Assembly (NCBI GenBank): GCA_900757595.1
Contig: CAAEOL010000017.1
Span: forward strand, 1-53,827
Length of the DNA stretch: 53,827 nt
Source: an uncultured Collinsella sp.
GTDB lineage: Bacteria; Actinomycetota; Coriobacteriia; Coriobacteriales; Coriobacteriaceae
Reading direction: 5' to 3'
In this document: positions 35,885 to 44,796 of the stretch, piece by piece
Layout of the letters: the number at the start of each line of letters is the position of its first letter
Numbering within the stretch: the first letter of the stretch is position 1
Notes under the pieces: generated by a model
Database searches by the model: none
What the model was told of the DNA's origin: nothing
The model's input: only the letters and a program-made list of their open reading frames with translations
Position numbers and translations under genes: made by a program

Positions 35885-36739
35885 GTGGTTATCAAGCGAG
35901 TTTTTAACAACAACGTCGCAATGGTCACTTCGGACGATGGCTCCGAGCTCATCGTCATCGGTCGAGGTCTCTGCTTTGGCCGTCATGTCGGTGATGCCAT
36001 CGACGAGGCGTCGATCGAAAAGACCTACGCGTTGCAGGAGGGAACTTCTCAGGATTCGCGTACGATTGACCGCTTGGCACATCTTTTGGAGTCCATCCCC
36101 ACCGTCAACCTCGTGATTTCCGAGGACATTGTTCAGATGCTCCGTCGAGAGCTCAATGTTGATATCAACGACAAGATTCTCATTGCTCTCGCAGACCATA
36201 TCAGTCTTGCTTTGGAGCGCGAGCGTAAGGGCGTCCCCTGCGAGAATCCGTTGCTGCTCGAGATCCAGCAGTTCTATCGCAAGGAGTACGCGCTTGCGGG
36301 CCGTGCGCTGCAGATTATCAAGGAGTATATGGGCATCCAGATGAGCGAAGAAGAGCAGGGTTTCATTACGCTGCATATCGTCAACGCCACTATGCCGCAG
36401 CGCTCTGACCGTCTGATTGTTTCGGTCCAGCTTGTTCGCGACGTGCTCGCGATTGTTTCCGAGCACTATGCCACGACCCTTGACGTCACCTCGTTGCCGT
36501 ACGAGCGTTTCGTTCGCCATCTGCAGTTTTTTGCGCAGCGAGCGCTCGATCCCGCGGCGGGGCAGGTCAATGGCGACGCGCTGTTCCGTATCGATGAAAC
36601 GGCGTATCCGAGGGCGTTCTCGTGCGCGGAGTCAATTGCCGACCACTTGGCGTCTACCTATAACGTTGTCGTTACCGATGCCGAGAAGAGTTATCTCGCA
36701 TATCACATTGTTAACCTGCTTGGAGAACCTGGTCTCTAG
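35885..36739 (+). CDS. BglG/LicT-family transcriptional antiterminator
   Basis: About 284 residues. An N-terminal RNA-binding CAT domain (VIKRVFNNNVAMVTSDDGSELIVIGRGLCFG) is followed by two PTS regulation domains, with PRD1 His in LADHISLALERER and LHIVNA, and PRD2 His in DHLASTYNVVVTDAEKSYLAYHIVNLL. Such proteins bind a leader RNA and prevent termination when phosphorylated appropriately by the PTS. The start is uncertain: GTG 35885 gives the typical MVIKRVFNNNV N-terminus, and GTG 35873 and 35876 are also in frame. Only 18 nt separate it from the EIIA gene. Confidence 0.88.
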   Translation: MVIKRVFNNNVAMVTSDDGSELIVIGRGLCFGRHVGDAIDEASIEKTYALQEGTSQDSRTIDRLAHLLESIPTVNLVISEDIVQMLRRELNVDINDKILIALADHISLALERERKGVPCENPLLLEIQQFYRKEYALAGRALQIIKEYMGIQMSEEEQGFITLHIVNATMPQRSDRLIVSVQLVRDVLAIVSEHYATTLDVTSLPYERFVRHLQFFAQRALDPAAGQVNGDALFRIDETAYPRAFSCAESIADHLASTYNVVVTDAEKSYLAYHIVNLLGEPGL

Positions 36740-36838
36740 GCATAACGTGCCCACACATCGATTGATATAAGGCAAGGCTCACGGTCTTGTCTAGGGCACA
36801 CCTATCTCAATTTGCGGAAAAGGAAGGGGAGTACCGCT

Positions 36839-38455
36839 ATGACCGCAAAAAAGAAGTTCAATTTCAAAGCGCCGTTGGAGGTGTTCGCGAAGTCGATCGT
36901 TCAGCCGATGATGTATCTCTCGGTTGCCGGCATCCTGCTCATCGTGGGCATCATTCTGACCAACAAGACCATCTGCGCCGTGGTCCCCGTGCTGGGCTCC
37001 GGTCCGTTCCAGCTTGTGGGCGCCGTTGTCTATCAGTCGCTGATGTTTATCATCAACAACCTCTCGATTCTGTTCTGCGTGGGCATCGCCGGCGCCATGG
37101 CAAAGAAGAACAAGGGCCATGCTTCGCTGATCGCCCTGATGTCGTTCTTCCTGTTCCTGCAGGCTAACAACATCGTGCTCAACGCCACCGGCTCTCTTGC
37201 CGAAGCGAGCGGCATGCTCGGTCTTACCGGAACCGGTCAGAGCACCGTTATGGGCATTCAGGTGCTCGACACCGGCGTGTTTGGCGGCATCATTCTTGGT
37301 TGCATCACCGGTGCCGTGTTCAACAAGTACTCGAACAAGCAGTTCCCCATTGCCCTTTCGATGTTCTCGGGCGTTCGCTTCCCGTTCCTGATCATGATCA
37401 TCATCTCCTGGATCATGGGCGCTGGCTTCTGCATCGTTTGGCCTCCGGTTCAGGGTGCCATCTCCTCCGTTGCCGGCATCATTAAGGAGTCGGGCAACAT
37501 CGGTCTGTTCATCTACGGCATGCTCAACAAGCTGCTCGTTCCCACCGGTCTGCACCACCTCATCTACACCCCGTTCCAGTTCTCCGATGTGGGCGGCACC
37601 CTTACGCTGGGTGATCAGGTTATCGCCGGCGCCTATCCCATCCGTGTCGCCGAGATGGCAATGACGGGCCAGCCCTTCTCCGATAGCACCTACTTCAACA
37701 GCTACACCTTCAACAACCTGTGGCCCTACATCGGTATCGGTCTCGCCTTTATCTTCACCGCCTACAAGCAGAACAAGGACAAGACCAAGGCTGTCATCAT
37801 ACCGCTGATCATCACCGCCGTGCTTTCCTGCGTGACCGAGCCCATGGACTTCCTCTTTGTCTTTGCCGCTCCCGTGCTCTTTGTCGTTCACTCGGTTCTT
37901 TCCGGCATCTTCCTGGTCCTGCTCAAGGTCCTCTCCGTGCCCGCTTCGACTGCAGGCGGCATCATCAACATCGTGGTTTCCAACCTGGTCCTCGGTGTCG
38001 ATAAGACCAACTGGCCGGTCATGCTGGTGCTTGGAGTCGTCAACGCCGCTCTGTACTTCTTCCTCTTCACCTTCCTTATCAAGAAGCTCAACCTCCACAC
38101 GCCTGGTCGCGAGGAAGAGTCCGAGCTTGCTGAGTCCGTTGCCGAGGGCGAGGCCGCCGCGTCTGTCGCGGTGAAGCAGGGCGCTGTTGCCGCGGCCCCC
38201 GCAGAGGGCGTCGATGCAGGTATTGCCGACCTGGTCGCAGGTCTTGGTGGCAAGGACAACATCGAGGAGCTCGAGAACTGCTTTACGCGTCTCCGCGTGA
38301 ACGTTAAGAACCCGGACCTCATCAATGAGGACCTCATCAACCACGTGCCCAACAGCGGCATCAACCGCAACGGCAACAATATCCAGATCATCTTTGGCAT
38401 GAAGGTCGCCGAGATGCGCGACAAGGTCGAAAACGCAATTGAGAAGGAGCAGTAA
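36839..38455 (+). CDS. PTS EIICB, alpha-glucoside/maltose type
   Basis: 538 residues. The EIIC domain comes first (about 10-420, about ten membrane helices, with LLVPTGLHHLIYTPFQF and CVTEPMDFLFVFAAP, the conserved T-E-P). An Ala/Glu-rich linker and an EIIB domain with the phosphorylated Cys in LENCFTRLRVNV follow. This order and sequence type fit GlvC/MalX/AglA-like permeases for maltose and other alpha-glucosides, in keeping with the adjacent GH4 enzyme. The ATG at 36839 follows a GGGGAG site. Confidence 0.9.
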   Translation: MTAKKKFNFKAPLEVFAKSIVQPMMYLSVAGILLIVGIILTNKTICAVVPVLGSGPFQLVGAVVYQSLMFIINNLSILFCVGIAGAMAKKNKGHASLIALMSFFLFLQANNIVLNATGSLAEASGMLGLTGTGQSTVMGIQVLDTGVFGGIILGCITGAVFNKYSNKQFPIALSMFSGVRFPFLIMIIISWIMGAGFCIVWPPVQGAISSVAGIIKESGNIGLFIYGMLNKLLVPTGLHHLIYTPFQFSDVGGTLTLGDQVIAGAYPIRVAEMAMTGQPFSDSTYFNSYTFNNLWPYIGIGLAFIFTAYKQNKDKTKAVIIPLIITAVLSCVTEPMDFLFVFAAPVLFVVHSVLSGIFLVLLKVLSVPASTAGGIINIVVSNLVLGVDKTNWPVMLVLGVVNAALYFFLFTFLIKKLNLHTPGREEESELAESVAEGEAAASVAVKQGAVAAAPAEGVDAGIADLVAGLGGKDNIEELENCFTRLRVNVKNPDLINEDLINHVPNSGINRNGNNIQIIFGMKVAEMRDKVENAIEKEQ

Positions 38456-38458
38456 ACA

Positions 38459-39841
38459 ATGATCATTACTCTGTGTGGTGGCGGATCCACCTTTACCCCC
38501 GGCATCGTCAAGTCCATCGCTCTGCGCAAGGACGAGCTCGACGTTGACGAGATTCGTCTGTACGACATCAACGAGGAGCGCCAGCGCAAGATCGGCGTGC
38601 TCGTGGACTGGATTCTGCACGAGGACCTCGGCCTGGACATCAAGCTCACGGTGACCACCGACAAGGAGACTGCCTTTACGGATGCCAGCTTCGTGTTTGC
38701 CCAGATGCGCGTGGGCGGCTACGCCATGCGCGAGCAGGACGAGAAGATTCCGCTGCGTCACGGCTGCGTGGGCCAGGAGACCTGCGGTTGCGGCGGCCTT
38801 GCCTACGGCATGCGCACCATCTTCCCCATGGTCGAGCTGATCGATGACGTTGAGAAGTACGCTAAGAAGGACTACTGGATTCTCAACTACTCCAACCCTG
38901 CTGCCATCGTGTCCGAGGGCTGCCGCGTGCTGCGTCCCAACGCTCGCATCATCAACATCTGCGACATGCCGATCGCGATCATCGACGTGGTTTGCGCCGC
39001 ACTCGATATCGACAAGAAGGATGTCGAGTACGATTACTTTGGCCTCAACCACTTTGGTTGGTTCACCTCGATCCGCCACAAGGGCGAGGAGGTGCTCCCG
39101 CAGCTGCGCGAGTACATCAAGGAGCATGAGATTCTGCTGCCCGACTCCTACCTCAAGGGCATGGGCTCGCTCATGGCAAAGAAGCCCGAGGAGGCCACTG
39201 ACGAGCACCCCGAGCAGAACCGCCACACCAAGGGCAGCTGGTACTACGTCTGGAAGGGCGAGTACGAGATCATGGAGTGCTTCCCGGAGTACCTGCCCAA
39301 CACGTATCTGAACTACTACCTGCAGCAGAAGGAGTTCGTCGAGCATTCCAACCCCGAGCGCACCCGTGCTAACGAGGTTGAGGAGACGCGTGAGAAGAAC
39401 CTCTTCGACGGCATCGACCACTACGAGAAGACGGGCGAGATCGACGAGAGCACGTTCTATGCGGGCAGCCACGGCGACTGGATTGCCGACCTGGCTATCG
39501 CTCTGAAGAACGATACCAAGCAGCGCTTCCTGGTCATTTGCGAGAACAAGGGCGCTATCCCCAACATGCCCTACGACGCTATGGTCGAGCTGCCTGCCTA
39601 CATTGGCAAGAACGGCCCCGAGGTCATCAGCCGCGACAACATTCCGCTGTTCCAGCAGGGCCTCATGATGCAGCAGCTGAACTCCGAGAAGCTCGTGGTC
39701 GAGGCTACGATCGAGGGTTCTTACGAGAAGGCGCTCAAGGCCTTCACGCTCAACAAGACCGTACCGTCGATGAAAGTCGCCAAGGAAGTTCTCGACGACA
39801 TGATCGAGGCCAACAAGGGTTACTGGCCCGAGCTTAAGTAA
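38459..39841 (+). CDS. 6-phospho-alpha-glucosidase (GH4)
   Basis: 460 residues. Hydrolyses 6-phospho-alpha-glucosides such as maltose-6-P delivered by the PTS, using NAD+ and a divalent metal. GH4 motifs: the NAD-binding start MIITLCGGGSTFTPG, LYDINEERQRK, ILNYSNPAAIV, the metal-binding Cys in IINICDMP, and His in FGLNHFGWF. It is very close in pattern to GlvA/AglB/MalH. It begins 3 nt after the EIICB stop and ends the operon at a strong terminator. Confidence 0.94.
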   Translation: MIITLCGGGSTFTPGIVKSIALRKDELDVDEIRLYDINEERQRKIGVLVDWILHEDLGLDIKLTVTTDKETAFTDASFVFAQMRVGGYAMREQDEKIPLRHGCVGQETCGCGGLAYGMRTIFPMVELIDDVEKYAKKDYWILNYSNPAAIVSEGCRVLRPNARIINICDMPIAIIDVVCAALDIDKKDVEYDYFGLNHFGWFTSIRHKGEEVLPQLREYIKEHEILLPDSYLKGMGSLMAKKPEEATDEHPEQNRHTKGSWYYVWKGEYEIMECFPEYLPNTYLNYYLQQKEFVEHSNPERTRANEVEETREKNLFDGIDHYEKTGEIDESTFYAGSHGDWIADLAIALKNDTKQRFLVICENKGAIPNMPYDAMVELPAYIGKNGPEVISRDNIPLFQQGLMMQQLNSEKLVVEATIEGSYEKALKAFTLNKTVPSMKVAKEVLDDMIEANKGYWPELK

Positions 39842-39874
39842 AAGCAACAGGGTCGCTGGCCGCATACCTAGAGC

Positions 39875-39916
39875 AATGCCCCGTCCACGTGATTGCGTGG
39901 ACGGGGCATTGTCATT
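39875..39916 (+). terminator. Terminator after the GH4 gene
   Basis: AATGCCCCGTCCACG (39875-39889) pairs perfectly with CGTGGACGGGGCATT (39896-39910), followed by GTCATTT. Confidence 0.85.
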
Positions 39917-40029
39917 TGGTAACGCGTTTTATCAAATATGGCATTTATCTGCGGAAATGTTCGTTTTCACCGCTAAGGACGACGTTTCATACCGCCTGCC
40001 GAAGCGTGTCGCTGCCAAACAATTTTATA

Positions 40030-40092
40030 GGTCAGTGTTGTGCGTGTAGCAACTTCGCCCGGTCTCGCCTCCGGGCTGCCATGTGAGAGGGG
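40030..40092 (+). promoter_or_regulatory. Structured leader before the hydrogenase operon
   Basis: GCCCGG...CCGGGC (in 40057-40076) makes a stable hairpin followed by CTGCCATGTGAGAGGGG, which includes the ribosome site of the next gene. The phrase CGCCTCCGGGCTGCC and the redox-enzyme context made me consider a molybdenum-cofactor (Moco) RNA motif, but I cannot trace its full fold. No convincing promoter was located in 39911-40030. Confidence 0.3.
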
Positions 40093-40097
40093 ATCTT

Positions 40098-41930
40098 ATG
40101 GCTCGACTGCACGTAATGGAACGCAGCCACGCTCAGGCCGTCATGGACGATCTGCACGATGCGCTCGGACGCCGTCTGGCGGTGAGTTCGCTCGCCCCGT
40201 GTCCCGTTGAGTTTACGGCAGCGCTCGTTAACCTGTGCTCCACCCAGAGCTGCGGCAAGTGCACACCCTGCCGTGTGGGCCTGAGCGCGCTGAGCGACCT
40301 GCTCGCCGATGTGCTCGAAGGGCGCGCCGATGAGTCCACGCTCAACCTGATTGAGCGCACGGCCCGCACCATCTACCTTTCGAGCGACTGCGCCATCGGC
40401 TACGAAGCTGGCGCCATGGCACTCACGGCCATTCGCGGCTTCCGCGACGATTTTGAGCATCACATCCGCGAGCACTCCTGCGGCTTTGACCGCGAGGCCC
40501 GCGTCCCGTGCGTTTCGGGCTGCCCGGCGCACGTCGACATTCCCGGGTACATTTCGCTGGTCGAGGCCGGCCGGTATGCCGACGCCGTCAAGGTCATCCG
40601 CAAGAACAACCCACTGCCGCTCGTCTGCGGCTTGGTGTGCGAGCATCCCTGCGAGATGCATTGCCGCCGTGGCATGGTCGACGACCCCATGAACATTCTC
40701 GCCCTCAAGCGTTTTGCCGTTGAGCACAGCGACCTCAACGACCACAAGCCGCATGTAGTGGACGACACCGGTAAGCGCGTCGCCGTGATCGGCGGCGGCC
40801 CGGCCGGCCTTTCCTGTGCCTACTACCTGGCCGTGATGGGTCATAAGGTGACCATCTTTGAGCGGCGCCACCACCTGGGCGGCATGCTGCGCTATGGCAT
40901 CCCCAGCTATCGTCTGCCGCGCGAGCGCCTGCAGGCCGAGATCGACTGGATCTTGAGCGCCGGCATCGACGTGGAGCTCGACCACTCCGTCAACGGCGAG
41001 GAGCTTGCCCGCCTGCGCGACGAGTTCGATGCCGTCTACCTGGCCATTGGCGCCCACAGCGATAAGAAGCTCGGCCTTCCGGGCGAAGAAGCTCCCGGCG
41101 TGGAGTCGGCCGTCAAGATGCTGCGCGCCATCGGCGATGACGAGCTGCCCGACCTGAGCGGCCAGCGCGTGTGCGTCATCGGCGGCGGTAACGTGGCCAT
41201 GGACGTGGCGCGCTCCGCCGTGCGCTGCGGTGCCGAAAAGGTGAGCATCGTCTACCGCCGGCGCATCTGCGATATGACAGCCCAGGACGCCGAGATCGCC
41301 GGTGCCCAGGCCGAGGGCTGCGAGGTGCTGGAGCTGACGGCTCCGCTCGCCATCGAGACGGGCGAAGACGGTCGCGTGAGCGGCCTGCGCGTGCAGCCGC
41401 AGATTATCGGCGAGCCCCGTCGTGGGCGTCCGGCCCCGCGTGCCGCCGCCACGCCCGAGCGCGTCATTCCCTGCGAGCGCGTTTTTGTGGCCATTGGCCA
41501 GGACATCGATTCCAAGCCGTTTGGGGAGATAGGCATTGCCTGCAAGTGGGGCTGCGTGGTCACCGATTCGGATGGCGCCGTGCCCAACTTCGACGGCCTC
41601 TTTAGCGGCGGCGACTGCCAGACCGGCCCCGCCACCGTTATCCGCGCCATCAACGCCGGCCGCGTGGCTTCGGCAAATATCGACCGCTACCTGGGCTTCG
41701 ACCACAAGATCAAGCTCGAGGTCGAGCTGCCGACCGTCCAGTTTAAGGGCAAGCACGAGTGCGGCCGCTGCGAGCTGGGCGAGCGCGAGGCCGGCGAACG
41801 TATTCACGATTGGAATCTGGTCGAACAGGGCCTTACTGAGGAGGAGGCACGCCAAGAGGCGAGTCGTTGCCTGCGTTGCGACCACTTTGGCTTTGGCGCG
41901 TTCCGCGGAGGGAGGAACCTGGAATGGTAG
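40098..41930 (+). CDS. NuoF-C-terminal/GltD-type fusion oxidoreductase (hydrogenase partner)
   Basis: 610 residues. The first ~130 resemble the C-terminal 4Fe-4S region of NuoF/HydB (CSTQSCGKCTPCRVGLSALSDLL), without the FMN/NADH part. A GltD-like module follows: cluster cysteines (CVSGCPAHVDIPGYI; CGLVCEHPCEMHCRRG), the FAD site VAVIGGGPAGLSCAYYL, GGMLRYGIPSYRLPR, the NAD(P)H site VCVIGGGNVAMDVARSA, and FSGGDCQTGPATVIRAI. The C-terminus adds CGRCELGEREA and ASRCLRCDH. It overlaps hydA by 7 nt and so probably links NAD(P)H to the hydrogenase. The ATG at 40098 follows AGAGGGGA. Confidence 0.85.
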   Translation: MARLHVMERSHAQAVMDDLHDALGRRLAVSSLAPCPVEFTAALVNLCSTQSCGKCTPCRVGLSALSDLLADVLEGRADESTLNLIERTARTIYLSSDCAIGYEAGAMALTAIRGFRDDFEHHIREHSCGFDREARVPCVSGCPAHVDIPGYISLVEAGRYADAVKVIRKNNPLPLVCGLVCEHPCEMHCRRGMVDDPMNILALKRFAVEHSDLNDHKPHVVDDTGKRVAVIGGGPAGLSCAYYLAVMGHKVTIFERRHHLGGMLRYGIPSYRLPRERLQAEIDWILSAGIDVELDHSVNGEELARLRDEFDAVYLAIGAHSDKKLGLPGEEAPGVESAVKMLRAIGDDELPDLSGQRVCVIGGGNVAMDVARSAVRCGAEKVSIVYRRRICDMTAQDAEIAGAQAEGCEVLELTAPLAIETGEDGRVSGLRVQPQIIGEPRRGRPAPRAAATPERVIPCERVFVAIGQDIDSKPFGEIGIACKWGCVVTDSDGAVPNFDGLFSGGDCQTGPATVIRAINAGRVASANIDRYLGFDHKIKLEVELPTVQFKGKHECGRCELGEREAGERIHDWNLVEQGLTEEEARQEASRCLRCDHFGFGAFRGGRNLEW

Positions 41931-43735
41931 AGCTCAACAAAACCACCGTCGGCGACAACAGCGAAAACGGAGCGCACAACATGGTCAAGATCATTATCGA
42001 TAACTGCGAGGTTGTGGTGCCCGAGCACACCACGATCCTAGATGCGGCCAAGTCCGCCGGCATTCAGATTCCCACCCTGTGCTACCTGCGCGATTTAAAC
42101 GAAATCGGCGGCTGCCGCGTGTGCTTAGTCGAGGTCGAGGGCTGCGACCAGCTGGTTGCCGCCTGCAACAACTACGTGCTCGACGGCATGATGGTCCACA
42201 CCAACAGCCCCAAGGCCCGCGAGGCCCGTCGCACCAACGTGCAGCTGCTGCTGTCCCAGCACGATTCGCAGTGCACGAGCTGCGTGCGCAGCGGCAACTG
42301 CAACCTACAGACCATCGCCAACGACCTGGGCATTTTCTATCTGCCGTATCAAAGACATTTGGCGGGCGAGGGCTGGGATTTCGATTTCCCCATCATCCGC
42401 GAAAACGACAAGTGCATTAAATGCATGCGCTGCATCAAGGTGTGCGAGAGCGTGCAGGGCCTGGGGATTTGGGACCTGACCAACCGCGCCACGCATACCG
42501 CCGTGGGTACCCGTGGGCGCGCGCCGATCGGCAAGACCGATTGCGTCGCGTGCGGCCAGTGCATTACGCATTGCCCGACGGGCGCACTGCGCGAGCGCGA
42601 CGATACCGAGACCGTGTTTGACGCGCTCGCCGATCCCGACAAGATCGTGGTGGTGCAGATCGCGCCGGCCGTGCGTAGCGCTTGGGGCGAGGAACTCGGC
42701 ATTCCGCGCGAGGAGGCTACCGTCGAGCGCCTGGCGTGCGTGCTGCGTCGCGTGGGCTTTGAATACGTGTTCGATACCGATTTCTCGGCCGACCTCACCA
42801 TTATGGAGGAGGGCTCCGAGCTGCTCGAGCGCCTGGGAGCCGCCGCTAAGGGTGAGGACGATAGCCGCGGCTGGCCCATGTTCACGAGCTGCTGCCCGGG
42901 CTGGGTGCGCTTTGTGAAGGCGCGCTATCCGGAGTTTGTCGACAGTCTGTCCACGTCCAAGTCGCCGCAGCAGATGTTCGGCGCTATTGCCAAGACCTAC
43001 TACGCCAAGGTGCTGGGCGTGGAGCCCGAGCGCCTGTTCGTGGTGTCCGTGATGCCGTGCACGGCCAAGAAGGCCGAGTGTGCGCTGCCGAGCATGGTGG
43101 GCGAGGGCGGTGCGCCCGACGTGGACGTTGCGCTGACGGTGCGCGAGATGGTGCGCATGATCCGCGCGAGCCACGTGAGCGTGGAGACGCTGGCCGAGGA
43201 GCCGCTCGATACGCCGCTGGGCTTTGGCACAGGCGCGGGTGTGATCTTTGGCGCCACGGGCGGCGTGATGGAGGCCGCCGTGCGCTCGGCCTATTACCTG
43301 GTGACGGGCAAGAACCCCGACGCCGACTTCTTTACCGACGTGCGCGGCCTGGACGGCTGGAAGGAAGCCGTGGCCGATATCGATGACACCAAGGTTCGCG
43401 TCGCCGTGGCACACGGGCTGGGCAACGCCGCCCGTCTGCTCGACGCGATTCGCGACAGTCGCGTGAGCTATGACTTCGTTGAGGTCATGGCGTGCCCGGG
43501 CGGCTGCGTCGGTGGCGGCGGTCAGCCCATCCACGACGGCTGCGAGCTGGCAGCCGAGCGCGGTCAGGTGCTGTGGGGCCTGGATGCCGCTGCGGACATT
43601 CGCTTCTCGCACGAGAATCCCGATGTCCAGGCGTGCTACCGCGAGTTCCTGGGCGCGCCGCTCTCGCCGCTGGCCGAGGAGCTGCTGCATACCGATCATC
43701 ACGCCTGGTCGATGCCTAACGAAGGGACGTGCTAA
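41924..43735 (+). CDS. hydA: [FeFe]-hydrogenase catalytic subunit
   Basis: 603 residues. An N-terminal 2Fe-2S domain (about 20-95, with GGCRVCLVEVEGC), a His-Cys3 4Fe-4S site (HDSQCTSCVRSGNC), and two 4Fe-4S clusters (CIKCMRCIKVCE; CVACGQCITHCPTGAL) lead to the H-cluster domain with all three signatures: TSCCPGW (near 321), MPCTAKKAEC (near 376) and MACPGGCVGGGGQP (near 521). This is an M3-type, complete enzyme. The upstream GltD-like partner points to the glutamate-synthase-associated (A2-like) class. The maturases HydE/F/G are not in the window. Confidence 0.96.
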   Translation: MVELNKTTVGDNSENGAHNMVKIIIDNCEVVVPEHTTILDAAKSAGIQIPTLCYLRDLNEIGGCRVCLVEVEGCDQLVAACNNYVLDGMMVHTNSPKAREARRTNVQLLLSQHDSQCTSCVRSGNCNLQTIANDLGIFYLPYQRHLAGEGWDFDFPIIRENDKCIKCMRCIKVCESVQGLGIWDLTNRATHTAVGTRGRAPIGKTDCVACGQCITHCPTGALRERDDTETVFDALADPDKIVVVQIAPAVRSAWGEELGIPREEATVERLACVLRRVGFEYVFDTDFSADLTIMEEGSELLERLGAAAKGEDDSRGWPMFTSCCPGWVRFVKARYPEFVDSLSTSKSPQQMFGAIAKTYYAKVLGVEPERLFVVSVMPCTAKKAECALPSMVGEGGAPDVDVALTVREMVRMIRASHVSVETLAEEPLDTPLGFGTGAGVIFGATGGVMEAAVRSAYYLVTGKNPDADFFTDVRGLDGWKEAVADIDDTKVRVAVAHGLGNAARLLDAIRDSRVSYDFVEVMACPGGCVGGGGQPIHDGCELAAERGQVLWGLDAAADIRFSHENPDVQACYREFLGAPLSPLAEELLHTDHHAWSMPNEGTC

Positions 43736-43737
43736 CG

Positions 43738-44793
43738 ATGCGCGCGTTTGATTTTGAGATGTCGCGCCGGGGGTTTGCCTCGGCGCTTGCCGCGGGCGCG
43801 CTGTCGCTTGCGCTCGCGGGCTGTGGCGGCGGGGCTGCCGGTGCCGGGTCCGCCGCGGACTCGGCTGCCACGGACGGCGCCGGTGCTGCTGCAGAGCCGG
43901 TCGCGGTGCACGTCGCCTCGCTCAAGGGACCGACCTCGATTGGCCTGGTGCAGTTTATGGACCAGGCTGCCGATGGCGAGACGGACAATGAGTTCGACTT
44001 TGCGATCAACACTGCCGCCGACGAGATCGTGCCCAAGGTCATTCAGGGCGATATCGACATTGCCCTGGTGCCAGCCAACGTGGCGAGCGTGCTCTACAAC
44101 AAGACCGAGGGCGCGGTGCAGGTCATCGACATCAACACGCTGGGTGTGCTGAACGTGGTGACGGGTAACGCGGACGTTACTTCGTTTGGCGACCTGGCGG
44201 GTCGCACCGTCTACATGACGGGCAAGGGCACGACGCCGGAGTACGTCATGAACTACCTGCTGGAGCGCGCGGGCCTGACCGGCCAGGTGACGCTCGAGTT
44301 TAAGAGTGAGCCCACCGAGGTGCTGTCGGCCCTGCTTGCCGACCCGTCCGCCGTGGGCGTGCTGCCGGAGCCGTTCAAGACCGCTGCCATCGCCAAGAGC
44401 GAGGGCAAGCTGTCGGCACCGGTGAGTCTGACCGATGTGTGGGACGAGCTGGCAGGTGACACGGGTTCGCGCCTGCTGACGGGCGTGACCGTGGTGCGAC
44501 GCGCGTTTGCCGAGGAACATCCCGATGCCGTGGCGGAGTTCTTGAGCTGCCATGCGGCGAGCGTTAAGGCTGTCAATGCGGCGCCGGCAGACTGGGCGCA
44601 GGCCGTGGTCGATGCCGGCATCGTTGACAACGCCAAGATCGCCGAAAAAGCGATTCCCGGGTGCATGCTCGTGTGCCAGACGGGGAAGGATATGAAGGCG
44701 GCGCTCGGTGGGTACCTGCAGGTGCTGGCCGATGCGGATGCGAGCGCCGTGGGCGGCAAGCTCCCGGCTGACGATTTCTACTACTTGGAGTAG
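43738..44793 (+). CDS. ABC transporter substrate-binding lipoprotein (NMT1/SsuA-like)
   Basis: 351 residues. A Sec or Tat lipoprotein signal: MSRRGFASALAAGALSLALAGC, with a twin Arg and a lipobox LAGC. The mature part has the NitT/TauT-type pattern: VASLKGPTSIGLVQFMDQA, DIALVPANVASVLYNKT, GRTVYMTGKGTTPEYVMNYLLERAGL, ALLADPSAVGVLPEPFKTAA. The ligand is unknown (this family includes sulfonate, nitrate and thiamine-precursor binders). It starts 2 nt after hydA and continues into the permease-ATPase gene. Confidence 0.88.
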   Translation: MRAFDFEMSRRGFASALAAGALSLALAGCGGGAAGAGSAADSAATDGAGAAAEPVAVHVASLKGPTSIGLVQFMDQAADGETDNEFDFAINTAADEIVPKVIQGDIDIALVPANVASVLYNKTEGAVQVIDINTLGVLNVVTGNADVTSFGDLAGRTVYMTGKGTTPEYVMNYLLERAGLTGQVTLEFKSEPTEVLSALLADPSAVGVLPEPFKTAAIAKSEGKLSAPVSLTDVWDELAGDTGSRLLTGVTVVRRAFAEEHPDAVAEFLSCHAASVKAVNAAPADWAQAVVDAGIVDNAKIAEKAIPGCMLVCQTGKDMKAALGGYLQVLADADASAVGGKLPADDFYYLE

Positions 44794-44796
44794 CCC

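Noticed and set aside
36791..39865. A 1,024-codon open frame antisense to the EIICB and GH4 genes
   Set aside because: Same effect of GC-rich codon bias; the plus-strand proteins are unambiguous.
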